Positions 12,756-23,870 of a stretch of DNA of 64,000 nt are shown here, piece by piece; position 1 is the stretch's first letter, and every line of letters starts with the position of its first letter. Location of the stretch: the NCBI GenBank assembly GCA_027596075.1, contig JADGJC010000063.1, forward strand, positions 62,001 to 126,000, given 5' to 3'. The notes beneath the pieces were generated by a model. It did not search any database. It was not told the DNA's origin and saw only the letters and a list, made by a program, of their open reading frames with translations. This stretch comes from Rhizophlyctis rosea (lineage: Eukaryota; Chytridiomycota; Chytridiomycetes; Rhizophlyctidales; Rhizophlyctidaceae). The translations under genes and the position numbers were made by a program.

Positions 12756-12761
12756 AATAAA
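12756..12761 (+). terminator. AATAAA poly(A) signal of CTR9
   Basis: A canonical AATAAA hexamer occurs 91 bases after the CTR9 stop, in an A/T-rich stretch and before the end of the convergent DBP10 gene. The position is right for 3' end formation of CTR9. Confidence 0.5.
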
Positions 12762-12940
12762 ATACATATGTTTCGGCAGTCAGTTGTCTGTCTGCAACCA
12801 CGGGCTAGATGTGATCAAAATTTGGAGCTCTAGAATAATGATAACAAGATTGGCGCTGTCTTTTACCAAACACAACAAATACAACATACAGTATGTACAA
12901 AATCTCAAGGAGCAGAATACCGGATGCACCGACATAAGCT

Positions 12941-15900
12941 CTAATGCCGGCCCTTGCCCCTCCCACCTCTTCCACCACCCCTCCCACCTCCCCTTCCACC
13001 ACCTCTTCCACCACCCCTTCCTACACCTCTTCCACCCCCCCTCCCGCCCCCTCTCTTCCCCCCATCCCGAATCCCATGCCGCCCCGTCTTCTCCCTCCTC
13101 CTCTCCTTCTCCTTCCTCTCCTTCGCGATCTGCCCCGCACTCTTCAACTCACTCTTCGCACCCCTCCCACCACCACCACCAACACCAACACCAACCGGCA
13201 TCTCGGGCGCCTCAACCCCCAACTTCGCCCTCTTGGCCGCCTTCCGCGCATAAGATTTCGAATTCACATCGGGAGCCGTGAAACTGTTGTGGCGGTATTT
13301 GCGTCCGCCGGAGGATATACCGGACGATGAGAGACGTTGTTTTGCGTCGGTTAGTTCTTGTTCTCCCGCGCGCGGGAGGGCGGTTTTGGTTTTGTGTTGC
13401 CATTCTTCAAATCTGGAGAAAAGGGTGGTCGGGTTAGTGGATGGTTGTTTGTTGCACTTCAACTCAACAACTCTATCTTCAAGAGAAAACATATGTATCT
13501 CGGACGGGTAACTCTTAGGACGCCCACGGGCACTTTCCCCCATATGTCAAGGACCGTGGATTGCGCCCCCCCGAGACGACGATACATTTTGATGAACGTC
13601 TTGCGTCACTTTTCCGCGGCTTAGTAGTTCAACAGTCCACAGATGCAGTAGGACAGAGAATTAATTGACCACGGGTTCTGCTCGCTGATGCATGGCAAAA
13701 ACCCAACGACCTCAAACCGGAGCAATCGGCAAAAGAAAGTTCGTCCCATGCACCCAACCATTCCAAAGCATAAATCCACCATATTCCCCAAGAAAGTATC
13801 CCAAAACCTCCGAAAAACACCATAAACACGAACGGAAAACATACCTCTTACTCTTATAACTAGCAGGAATAACCGCCCCACTCTCCGTCCGAATCTTCTT
13901 CTTATTATCACTCCCAACCTGTCCCACCCTCACAAAATTATGTTTCTTCGAATCCCACACAAGCGCTCCCTTCCGCTTCCTCAACCCATCCGCATCATCC
14001 GCCGTCAAATCCAGCGTCGCGCTCGCGGCCTTCTCGGCAAAGGAGACCGCTCCGTCCGATGAGGATGTGTGGACCGCGTAGCCACGCTCAGTGTCGGCGT
14101 CTGCTGGGCGGTAGGACATGTAGTGTTCGGTGTCTTTTGATGATTCGGCGCGTTTACGTTTTTTGGATTCGCCGCCGAGGATGGATGAGAATGTGGATAT
14201 AATGGTGGATTCGTCGGCTTGGTCCGTTGCTAAGCGATTGGAAGAACGAGTGAGGAGGTCGTCTTGTTGTTTTGCGAATTTTTCGTCTTTTTCTTTCCGT
14301 TTGTCGCGGGCGGCGCCGATTAAGTCGCCGAACATCCCTCTTCGTTTCGCCATGAGGATCGCTTCGGGGGTTTTGGTGCCCTTTTTCGTGACTTCGAAGA
14401 CTGTTTCGTTGGGTCTGAAACGCGAGATGGCGTTGATCATTGCTGCGCGGGAGGTTTCGTCCGGGTCTAGTTGGGATGCTAGGAAGGGGTGGATCCCGAT
14501 GTAGACGTCTGAAAGCTCTTTAGCGCGTGCGTAGGATTCTTTCGACGCCGTTGGCCGGGATCGGAGGTACATCTGGTACCCGTTCTTCGCCCCCTCCTGC
14601 ATAGTCTCCAACGTAACATTCCCCTTAATAGTCGACGCAACATGCTCAATATCCAACGCCAACATCCCAGGAGCAACACCCCCAAACACAATCTCACTAG
14701 TATAATCCGCCTCCCTCACACCACCGTCCTTCTCCTCATAACTCGTCCCAAACGTCAAAGCCCGTCCCGTAAACAGCTGCAAATCCAACAAAAACGGCAC
14801 TTCGTCCGTAGCGACAAGACTCCACGCTTTACCCTCCCTCCCCGCACGCGCTGCACGACCGACACGGTGCACAAACACTTTGCTGGAGGCGGGGAAGTCG
14901 AAGTTGACGACATTATCGAGGAGGGGTACGTCGATACCGCGGGCTGCGACGTCTGTTACGACGAGGACTTTGTCTTTTGCGGAACGGAAGCGGGCGAGGT
15001 GGATGCGGCGGGCTTGTTGGTCTAGCGCACCGTAGATGTAGGTTGCTTTGATGCCGGCGGAGACGAGGAGGGTGTGGATGTATTCCACGTGGTGTTTTGT
15101 GGCGACGAAGAGGATTGTGAGATCGTCGGGGGAGATGCAGGTGCGGAAGAGGTTGAGGAGTGCGGCTTCTTTTTCTTCTTGTTTGACAGAGAAGAAGTAC
15201 ATCTGAAGATCTTTGCTGATTTTGGTGTCGACGTCTAGACGAATTAACGCGGGATCCGTTAGGCCAGCTTTGGCGAAATCGACGAGGAGGCGGGGTAGGG
15301 TGGCGGAGAAGAGGAGAGTTTGGCGGGCTTCGGGGAGGCGGAAGAGGATTTCACGGAGTTGTTCGGCAAAACCCATTTCGAACAGCCTGTAGGTGAGAAA
15401 TCAACATGCAGATACAAGACTGTGAAACTGCACTGATTTTGACATACCGATCTGCTTCATCAAATACAACATATTCGACCGTTTTCAAATCGAGATTCAT
15501 TTCAATCATCAAATGCATCAGACGACCGGGCGTGGCAACAATACTAAACGACAGAGTCAGCATCGGAGCCAAAGTGCAACGGAATCACATACATGAATCA
15601 ATGTCAATCTTCCAACTCACATATCCGGATTACTAGCAATAGCCGAAAACTGATCCTCCATACTATCACCACCCACCAACATAATCGCCCTCAAATCCGT
15701 GTACTTCCCCAACTCATTACAAAACTTCAACGTCTGCATCGCCAATTCACGACTGGGAGACAGAATCAAACCACGCGCGCCGACTTTAGCGGAGTGGGCT
15801 TTAAGTTTTTCCAGCATGGGGATGACGAATGCGGCGGTTTTACCGGAACCGGTACGCGCCATGGCAACTACGTCGCGGGATTCCATGATGAGGGGGATGG

Positions 15901-16801
15901 AGCGGCGTTGGATTGGTGTGGGGACTTTGTAGCCTTTGTGACCAATGGCTTTGTAGATGGAGTAGCTGAGACCCATTGATTGGAAACCGCCGGATTTTTT
16001 GCCTTTTCGGTTGGCGGCTTTGATTTGTCGCTTGTATTCCTTTTCTTCTTCGTCTGCGTCCATGTCGTCGTCGCTGCTTGCTTCAACTTCATCTTCGTCG
16101 CTGCCTTCATCCTGTTCTGGGTCTTCTGCCTCTTCTCCGTCGTCTCCCATGTCATCATCTTTGTCTACTTCCCCATCCATACCATCCGCCAGCTCTTCAT
16201 CAGACCCCATGTCCTCGTCCTCATCGTCCAGTGGTTTATCTACATCTTCATCCTCATCGCCACTGAAGGCGTCCATCGGATCGCTGTCGCTTCCTTCTCC
16301 GACATCCGATCCGCTTTCCCAACCGCCTTCATCATCCTCTTGCTCCAATGGTACAGTTTCGAACTGCTCCTCGTCGTCAGCCACCCCTGCGTCCGAACCA
16401 GCTTCATCATCATCCTCTTCCCCTCCCCGACGTCCCTTATTCGCACGTCCTCCGCCCCGACTTCCGCCCCGACTTCCACCCCGTCCTCCGCCCCGTCCTC
16501 CGCCCCGACTTCCACCGCGAGCTCCACCACCCGCCCCACCAGGGCCGCCGCCACGTCCTCCACCTCGACCTCCTCGCCCTCCTCTCCCAACCACGTCACG
16601 ATCGCCTTTGAAGTCAGTAGACTTCCCGCGCGCTGCAGCAACTTTCGAGGCACCAGCCATTCCACGCTGTAGTTTCTCGATACGACCGCGGCCAGAACCT
16701 CGAGGTGCCGTACTTCTTCCAGGTTTTCCCGCCGACGAGCCACGTCCCCCTCTCTTCCCACCACCGCCCCTGCCAGATTTTCCCCTTGTAGGTTTTGCCA
16801 T
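12941..16801 (-). CDS. DBP10: DEAD-box ATP-dependent RNA helicase DBP10/DDX54
   Basis: Nucleolar RNA helicase for 60S ribosome assembly. Four exons (15621-16801, 15448-15543, 13845-15386, 12941-13412) join in frame to 1,096 residues, somewhat longer than the usual 880-1,000. The N-terminal 120 residues are Gly/Arg-rich, followed by a Glu/Asp-rich region to about residue 270. The helicase core then shows the Q-motif segment, [11 protein letters not shown] (motif I), SPSRELAMQ (Ia), ATPGR (Ib), FDEADRLFEMGF (motif II, split by an intron), LFSATLP (III), [11 protein letters not shown] (V) and [11 protein letters not shown] (VI). The C-terminus has the DBP10CT element, [13 protein letters not shown], and ends in tandem RGGG repeats. 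Acidic and RGG extensions flank both sides of the core. The gene is convergent with CTR9. Exon 3 shows abrupt strand-composition switches. Confidence 0.93.
12950..13060 (-). repeat. Short tandem repeat encoding the RGGG tail of DBP10
   Basis: On the plus strand this is a run of pyrimidine-rich 12-base-like units (variants of CCACCACCCCTC and CCACCTCTTC). On the coding strand it reads Arg-Gly-Gly-Gly over and over, ending in RGRGGKGRH-like residues just before the stop. It is a coding microsatellite; RGG tails of this type bind RNA in nucleolar proteins. Confidence 0.7.
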
Positions 16802-17931
16802 TGAGGGGTGTAGGGTATGTTAATTTTGAACAAACGGCTGGAAGTGTGAAGGTGAAAAGGACTTTGGCGTTCAAAAAGAAATATGAGTGGCTTGAGGCGT
16901 ACAAGGCGCCACACGCCATGTGTGTCTTCCTTTGTGTCTTCACAAACACGTGCTGATCGCTGTGAGATTTGCAAATCATTGCGTAAGGCGATGATCTATG
17001 AATAAAAATGACGCGTCAGGGTGTCGCGTGACCAAGCGCAGAGATCTGTGAATCCGAAGCCTCCGAAATTCCCGCTACCCCACCACCACCGGGGCTTGTG
17101 TGGCTGATGCGTTATCTCGGGGGGCTGCAATGCCTGCCATTGGTTGAACTGCCATCAACACTGCCGATATCTGCGTGGGCGCAGTAAGCTTTCACCGCCC
17201 GACAGATTCCGAAGTGTGACGCCACGCGCTCTTCGATGGAATTTCATGTACCGAATGTCGGGATAGTTCAGCCGATAGTGCGATCAACGGATCCAGCAAT
17301 TTGGATGTGGTACTCGGAGACACAAGTGACACCCAAGACAGTGGGACAGATACGCCTACTGCACATGCGATTGTGGCTGGGCAAGTGGGCAGAGATAAGG
17401 AGCTGTCCGATGTCTGTACAAGTCATGGAAACGCGGTCCCCATCTAACAACCACACTCCTCCATTGGTTTTCGTCCGTATCTGCTTATCTTAGACGACAA
17501 CTGGTCAAATCCACCACCTCATTCATCCGTAATAGGATAGAACTCACCTTGCCCCATAGCATATCGCGGTTACGTACCATTCCACCACCACCACCAATTC
17601 ATTGTGTTGTTGACCCGTGGTTGACCGTTGTTTATCTCAACCTTCCACATTCCCACATTCCTGTCTCTACTATGACCCTTTCTCTCAACACTTGCCTGTG
17701 TTCGATCATTCTTCCTTCTCGTCGCAAACCCAAAAGCCCACTTGACTTTTTGGGGTGTTGAGTTGGGACGCATCCTTCTATCTATTTATCTATCTATTAA
17801 GTTATACCAGGGCGGGCACCCTCACCCATTGCATTCTCACGCTTGTCTCCCGCCTCTCGTCTGTGCATCTCCCCTTTACCCAAACACCTCCGTTCACGGA
17901 CACCCTTCTCTGTCTCCCATCTGGGCCTGGC
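16802..17931. other. Divergent intergenic region, no gene seen
   Basis: 1.1 kb separates the starts of DBP10 (minus) and the kinase-like gene (plus). The right half is CT/CA-rich with ACC/CAC runs and a TCTATCTATTTATCTATC stretch near 17778-17798, typical of a fungal 5' leader. No RNA gene or repeat family is recognised. Confidence 0.45.
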
Positions 17932-19642
17932 ATGTCGCAGTCTGACTCCTTCATCACATCCTCGTGTCAAAGCCATCGTCGAAGTCCACTCTTGTCAATC
18001 AACAACAAAAACAAGAAGTGTCTCTCATCACCCGCCGATTCTTCTCCCACAACCATCTCCTCGGGACCACGATCCTCTGTAAAAGCCGTTGACCATCATT
18101 GCGCCTCACGGTCTCGTCCCTCTGTTGTCAGCGCTCACGGGATCACTCTTAATCGCCGCCGTTGTCGACCTGCTCGTCATATACACTCATCTGCTTCATC
18201 CCATTGCACCTTTAACATTAAAAGTAAAAAGGCCATGATTCGCGTTCCATTCGCCCACCGTTCCCACCCCCACGAGCGTCCTGTAATGTCCACCTTGAGC
18301 TCATACATCAACATCGGCCGCGACACACCTGGCCTAGCGGCCTGGGAAGCAGCGGCCAGAGCATGGAACGTCCTTGACCGAAAGCAACAGCAACAGCAAC
18401 AACAACAGCAGCAACAACAGTCACCAGCATCACGACGGAGAGCAGCTTCATTGAGATGCGAGGCACAGCAACAGCAGGAGCAGATGACAAAACTCCCCGG
18501 ATGCCCACCCGTTGCCGACATTGCGATTGCCGCCGAAGAAGCCATTGCCAAAACACTAAAGCCGTCTGAGCGTTACGTTTGCAATCCCGACATGCATGGC
18601 ACAAAGGTGTGTATCATACGCCCCGATGGGATGTCCCAAGCATTGGAAGACTAACATTTGTCTTTGCGTTTATAAGACCGAACTCTCGTCAATCGAGTTT
18701 GCCTTTGATACATCCAACAACCGTGCCCCAATCGTTCTGAAACGCATCTTTGACGCTAAGCTGGCGGAAGAGGAACTGAACATACTGCGACGAGTCAGCG
18801 ATGCCAATGTGCCACATTGCGTAAAGCTTATCGATGCGTACATTGATGAGGACACCGGGGCTCAGGTGTTGGTGTTCCCGCAACTGAAGAAGATTTCTGA
18901 CAAGCAGTTGGACTTGGTGCGGATCGCCAAGTACATGAAGCAAATCGCAACAGTGAGTATCGCTTGGAAACTCTGGATGCTGCGCCACATTATGTAAGGA
19001 AGGTGTGCTAATTTTACATCCTCCCTCATCTAGGCACTGAAAACTGTCCACGCGTTGAACATCGTCCATTTGGATCTCACACTATGCAACCTGATGGTGG
19101 ACGACTCCGACAACGTGGTCATCATTGACTGGGGCCTTGCTCGTGTATGTTCTCGTAGCGAAACCCACCCCGTCGGCCGCGGAACACCCGGCTACGTCGC
19201 CCCCGAAATGTTCTCCGGCATGTGCACCACCACCTCCCCCGACGTTTACTCCGCCGGCGTCATCCTAGGGCAATGGCTCGAACCCTACCTCCCCTCCTGC
19301 TACCTCTCCAACCTCGGCTCTAAACTCGTCCGCCCATGCAACACCACCCAAATCTCCCGCCGCATCGCCGACCGCCTCGAAGCCCAACGCTACGGCTACG
19401 AAATCCCGCCCTGGGCGCCTATGATCGCGGCCGCGGCGGATATGTTGATGCGGATGTTTGAGGAGAGCAGCGACAAGCGGTTGACTGCCGCGCAGATGTT
19501 GCAGCATCAGTTTTTGGTTGCGAAGGATGGGGACTTTGATGGGACGGATTTTGCGGCGCATTCGGGGAGTTTGGTGTTGAGGCCTAGTCAGATGGGTGGG
19601 AGGAGGGATAGGGAGCCGACGGTTTTGCTTCGGTATCGATGA
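17932..19642 (+). CDS. Divergent protein kinase-like protein with polyglutamine tract
   Basis: Exons ending 18606, 18677-18952 and 19034-19642 join in frame (phase 0 both times). With the first in-frame ATG (17932) the product is about 519 residues; ATGs at 18235 and 18286 are alternatives that give a less Ser-rich start. A 12-residue Gln tract lies near residues 152-163. The kinase domain follows: a Val-Leu-Lys lysine (APIVLKRIF), an alpha-C acidic stretch EEELNIL, catalytic loop HLDLTLCNLM (Arg of HRD replaced by Leu), DWG in place of DFG, a GTPGYVAPEMF activation segment and a C-lobe with WAPMIAAAADML. No glycine-rich loop is visible before the lysine. DWG also occurs in active casein kinase 2, so activity is possible. 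I cannot assign a subfamily or substrate. Confidence 0.78.
18384..18420 (+). repeat. CAA/CAG polyglutamine microsatellite
   Basis: A mixed CAA/CAG run codes for twelve consecutive glutamines in the kinase-like protein; a shorter CAG/CAA run follows at about 18465-18480. The mixed codons suggest an older, partly stabilised tract. Confidence 0.8.
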
Positions 19643-20531
19643 TGCGCTCCGTACTTCTACCATTCCCACACTCATCAACACCATCACCAAACCCGAGGGC
19701 CCATAGCATAGATTCTAGTATTTTATGTTGTAATGCATGGGCAAAGGGGGAGCAGAGTGTCAGCGCATATTTTTCCTCAGCGCATATTTTTCCTTTCATT
19801 CCATCGGCCGTCCCCATCACGACTCCATCCACCGAGCATACCCCCACCGCACGAGTAAACGCATCCCACACCCGTAAATACACGCCGCATCAATACCCCT
19901 AATACCCCGCATCCGCCGTCCCGTGTACAATCATCACACGCAAATCGGGACCGGATTGCTCACCCCACCCATCCTTCTCCATCCGCATCGCATCGTGGGA
20001 CGTTTTCGTTTACGCTTTTCGTGCATAGCTTTAGCTTTGCAGCAGTGCTGGAGGAGTTCGCTAGGTAGTCCCTTTCTTTATTTTTGGCGAAAATGTATGA
20101 AAATACCCGAATAGCGGGGGCCACATTGTATATAGTCATGTTTTGGTTCTATTCTACTCCTTTTTTCTTTTCAAAAATATGCGTTCACATGTTCTTTGAA
20201 TTTTTGCTCTGCAGTGGCATCTATTGATCTTTTCTTTTACGAATGTAGTTTTATGACTAAGTTATCACTGTTGTTGAAAAAATAGACTGGGAGAGAAAAG
20301 TTATAATCCGAATTTTGGTGCATACCTTGGGGTGGTGGATTGGAGATTGGTGCCTTCTTATCGTGTTGTGGCAAATCCATGGAAATTGCAATTGCCCCAG
20401 CTGAAATACTTGAACGCTGTTAGCTGGATATCCGGATACAACGCTCCTCCCTGACCTGACCGCACCCAGCCCTTTCCTCCCCCATCTTCCCACCTATATC
20501 TAAACAACCATCTGCAAACACCATTACCAAA
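19643..20531. other. Intergenic region, no gene seen
   Basis: This stretch lies between the kinase-like gene's stop and the dienelactone hydrolase start. A long T-rich section (20120-20250) probably includes the kinase 3' end. No supported coding frame, RNA gene or repeat was found. Confidence 0.45.
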
Positions 20532-21711
20532 ATGCTGATCCTCGAAAGTCACAGAGACGTCGACACCTCCAGTGGGCCTATGCGTATCCACTTCTTCGTG
20601 CCAAACACGCTCCCAGAACATCCGCACGCAAGATATCCAGGTTCGGACCTCCATTCCCACACCCACACACAGACGTGCAATCAGCCAAACCTGCAATCCG
20701 TCGCGCAGGACTCACGAAGCTGATTGACTTTCTGCTCATCTGAATAGGAGTTGCTGTCTTCACAGAGATTTACCAAGTAACCGGGCCGGTGGAACGGTTC
20801 TGTCGGCAAATCGCGTCTCAGGGTTTGGTCATTGTGCTATTTTTGGTGACTTTGTGGTTGGTACAATGACGAGCAATATCTACACACCAAGGCTATGTGG
20901 TTGCCTGCCCCGAAAGCTACCACGAGTTTGAGCCTCTTGGTACCGTCATTCCGTATGATACTGAGGGCACCGATCGGGGGAATAAGTATAAGGTGGGGTT
21001 TGATGGATCTAAGGAGTTGTGAAAAGCCGGTGGACTGACGCAAGATTGTTATCAGATCGAGAAGGAGCTGGATGCATACGATGAAGATGCCACTCTTACG
21101 TTGACTGCATTGCAATCACACCCCAATTGCAATGGTCGCCTGTAAGTCAGAGTTTTGCTTCCAGCTGGTGAACCTTCTCCCACCTAACCGCCACTGCCCT
21201 CACAGAGGTGCAACGGGAATGTGTCTTGGTGGACATTTGGCATTCCGCTGTGCTTTTGACAAGAGAGTGTCTGCTGCTGTCTGCTACTTTGCAACTGACA
21301 TTCACTCTGAGACACTTGGAAAGGGCAAAAAGTCTGATTCGCTCAAGCGGTGTGGGGAGATTAAGGGGGAGCTTTTCATGATTTGGGGTAAGGTCAAAGG
21401 AAACGAGCATGGTACAACGTTCCCTCTCTCACATCCAATCATCTCAAACAGGAAAGAAAGACACACATGTGCCCACACCAGGACGGCAACTAATCTATCA
21501 AACCCTCACCGATGCCAATGTCGTCTTCTCCTGGGTAGAGTTCCAAGATGCCCAACATGCCTTCATCAGGGATGAATCCAGCAAGGGACGCTACGACCCC
21601 GCCACTGCCAAAATCTGCTTTGAAGCTTTGATGGAGGTGTTCCATAGGAGGCTGTATGTGGATTGGGGCGCACCCAGTGGGGTTGTACCGGAAATCAAGC
21701 ACGTTTGTTAG
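20532..21711 (+). CDS. Dienelactone hydrolase family protein (carboxymethylenebutenolidase-like)
   Basis: Cytosolic alpha/beta hydrolase of the dienelactone hydrolase family; the prokaryotic prototype opens the lactone ring in chlorocatechol breakdown, but fungal substrates are mostly unknown. Six exons (20532-20640, 20748-20822, 20892-20992, 21056-21141, 21206-21387, 21452-21711) sum to 270 residues, the usual size. Core motifs are VAVFTEIYQVTGPVERFCRQ, GYVVACPESYH, and the nucleophile elbow GMCLGGH in which Cys (about residue 131) replaces the usual Ser, as in true DLH enzymes. The Asp is in KKDTHVP (about 187) and the His in QHAFIRDE (about 218), so the Cys-Asp-His triad is complete. The gene is convergent with the hemerythrin gene, with 175 bp between stops. 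Confidence 0.9.
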
Positions 21712-21886
21712 ATGGGGCTTTGTTTATTCCAATCATGTAAATACAATGTAAGCATCTCGTTGCGAAAGTTTGTGATGACAGAACGGTGTATATTAATCAA
21801 CATGTGCATAGTATTACATATTTTACAAAATAATATGAGAAATCATAAAGTTACCATGGGGGAAAAGTGGTATCTAAAAAGCTGAA

Positions 21887-22528
21887 CTACTGGGGAGGGA
21901 AAGCGGCAAACTGCCACATGTCCTTATGCTTCCGTGCGAGGAAGAAGGGGAAGATAACGGTGCGCAAGATCCAGGGGAAGACTTCCACCCAAACTCCATC
22001 TCGCGCTTGTTTGTCCATATTGTAATACATTATTGGAACAACGATGGTCCCGTCGTGCTTTTTGAGGGCTGCTTGGATCTTCGCATCTACCTCTTGGACT
22101 TCTTCTACAGTAAACTTGGCCCTCAATTTCTCTACCGTAACCTCCTTCTCCTCACCCGCCAAATGCGGGATCATCAAATCCTGCAACTCCCTCAAACACC
22201 GTTCTGTCCGTGCCGCGTCGTACTCTGCCGCCTTGGTATCATCACTCAACGCTTTCAATTCGCTGAGGAGGGCAGTAAGTTTGTGATGCTCCTCCTCGAA
22301 TTGATCAATGGCGGGCATTTTGGATTTGAAGACGGGGAATTCGATTTCTTCTTCGTGGTCGTGGTGGGAGAGGAGGAGGTCGTGGTATGCGCGGAGGTAG
22401 CGGAGGTAGGAGGCGCGGAATTGGGGAGGGACGGTGGTGGAGTGTTTTAGGGCTGAGGCCAGGGCGGTGCGGAGGACGCCGTGGATCATGTGGAGGCCGT
22501 TGACGTGGGCTTGGTAGGCGTCGGTCAT
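21887..22528 (-). CDS. Hemerythrin/HHE cation-binding domain protein
   Basis: Single exon of 213 residues. It is a four-helix hemerythrin-like domain expected to hold a non-haem di-iron centre that binds oxygen or related ligands. Metal-ligand candidates are the N-terminal His cluster (H8, H13, H16), HDLLLSHHDHEEEIEFPVF around residues 69-87, EEEHHKL near 99-105 and LMIPHLAGEEKEV near 137-149. This His/Glu spacing is characteristic of the family. After the domain come Met/Tyr-rich residues and an aromatic stretch WVEVFPWILRTVIFPFFLAR that could contact a membrane. A TATA element sits upstream at 22696-22703. Confidence 0.88.
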   Translation of the reverse strand: MTDAYQAHVNGLHMIHGVLRTALASALKHSTTVPPQFRASYLRYLRAYHDLLLSHHDHEEEIEFPVFKSKMPAIDQFEEEHHKLTALLSELKALSDDTKAAEYDAARTERCLRELQDLMIPHLAGEEKEVTVEKLRAKFTVEEVQEVDAKIQAALKKHDGTIVVPIMYYNMDKQARDGVWVEVFPWILRTVIFPFFLARKHKDMWQFAAFPPQ

Positions 22529-22695
22529 TTTTTGTTAGTTTGGGTGGTGTTGGGGGTGCGTTGCGGAAGGTGGTTGATGTACTTGGGCCGAGAAAGGCTG
22601 CCGTTTGATATGAGGATTGGTTGTTAATTGGTTGACGTGAGGTTGTTGAGCGTTGTGTTTGTGAAGAATATTCCTTTCCAGGAGGCTGAAAGGTC

Positions 22696-22703
22696 TTTTT
22701 ATA
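22696..22703 (-). promoter_or_regulatory. TATA box of the hemerythrin gene
   Basis: The minus strand reads TATAAAAA here, 168 bases upstream of the ATG at 22528, followed by an AC-rich leader. This is a typical fungal TATA promoter layout. Confidence 0.5.
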
Positions 22704-23870
22704 TTTCTGTGTCTGTCATGGAGTGTGCTGAAGGCCCCCATATGGAGGCGCCACTGCCTCTTACTCCTCTTAACACACCACCATCTTCAATTGCATCTTC
22801 CAATCAATGAATATGTGGCATATGTCGCCAAATCAAATGTCGGTTCCATAGTTCATAGGCTCCATACCTCCTTCTTCGACGGACAGTCTGTTCATGGCGC
22901 ACTGCCACAGCGGTCAGGGTTTGTTTGCCAGACTTCCGTCAATGCGGCTCCGGTCCTCCGAACCACCGGTTCTCATCAATCGGCCGCTTCGGAGCCCAAT
23001 CACTGCGCCACGAAAGTCGCACAAACGGAGGCATCCAATTGTGCAGCCCCCTTATTGATGAATTAGCAAAGCTCCAGATTCACTGAGAATGAACAGGTTT
23101 TGAGCCAGAGCCACGTGGCAGTGAACATTCAGCATTGAGGACAAACTCTAATAGCAAAAGCGGTCGCTGTTACCGGAATATGTTGACTAAGAATGCCAGA
23201 CCGGCAGATTCGGATGAACCGCTTGGAGCAAAAGCAGTCGCTGTTTCCGGAGCATGTTGACCATGTTGCGACGCCAGATTCGGATGGACAACTTGGAATT
23301 TTGCAGAAAATAGCCTCCTTTTTTCACTTCCTAGGTTGTCATGTTGCCACTTTCCATTATAAGTTGATGTGCTCTTCGCCCACCCACAAATGTGTGGTTT
23401 GTGAATTCACCATTTTCAAGAGAAATGTGGAAATCAACTGACTGCAGGAGCTTGTGTGTTGAGTCTAATTACAGTACCGCAAGTGCGCCACGATCTCTCC
23501 CCAAGTGTCGGAGAGCTGTGGAGTTGTACTGCTCAAGTACTATCTTCAGACTTCTGTGTGCAAGTCAAAACTGACACGAAGCAAGCCTTGGCAATGGGAT
23601 GGGCATCTACTTTGCGACTGTACGAGGGAAACATCCTGGAGAGGATTGAGTGAAGTGAAATGGAACACATGAATGTGATGGGCGCGGTTCTGTTCCTGAA
23701 AGCAATGCCTATTCATCTTGTCCAGGCTGTTAAGAGACCAATGTCCCGAAAGGCAACAGACAAGTCATAGATATTGCTTGAGTACATACGATACAATTTG
23801 AACTGGTCTTTGTTGATAGCAAGTTACACCTGCCGGATAAGTACCTCTATCCTAACTTCTTGACTTGTTT
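22704..23870. other. Gene-poor island, left part
   Basis: No supported coding frame on either strand. It contains one imperfect direct repeat (listed separately). Exon-like composition blocks seen elsewhere in the window are absent, as expected of non-coding DNA. Confidence 0.45.
23153..23289 (+). repeat. Imperfect tandem duplication, about 74-bp period
   Basis: Two units start with AGCAAAAGC(G/A)GTCGCTGT (23153 and 23227) and end with GCAGATTCGGATGAAC or CCAGATTCGGATGGAC (23219 and 23289). The middles share CCGGA-A/G-ATGTTGAC. The copies have diverged by substitutions and small indels, so the duplication is not recent. Confidence 0.7.

Noticed and set aside
12950..13060. CRISPR-like or satellite array from regular short repeats
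   Set aside because: The repeats code for the RGGG tail of DBP10 and have no spacers.
15999..16823. Ser/Pro-rich 274-codon plus-strand frame
   Set aside because: Antisense shadow of the acidic and Gly/Arg-rich N-terminus of DBP10; low-complexity coding DNA keeps several frames open.
18235..18606. ATG at 18235 as the definite start of the kinase-like protein
   Set aside because: An in-frame ATG at 17932 lies upstream with no stop between; without transcript data the longer form was listed and the shorter kept as an alternative.
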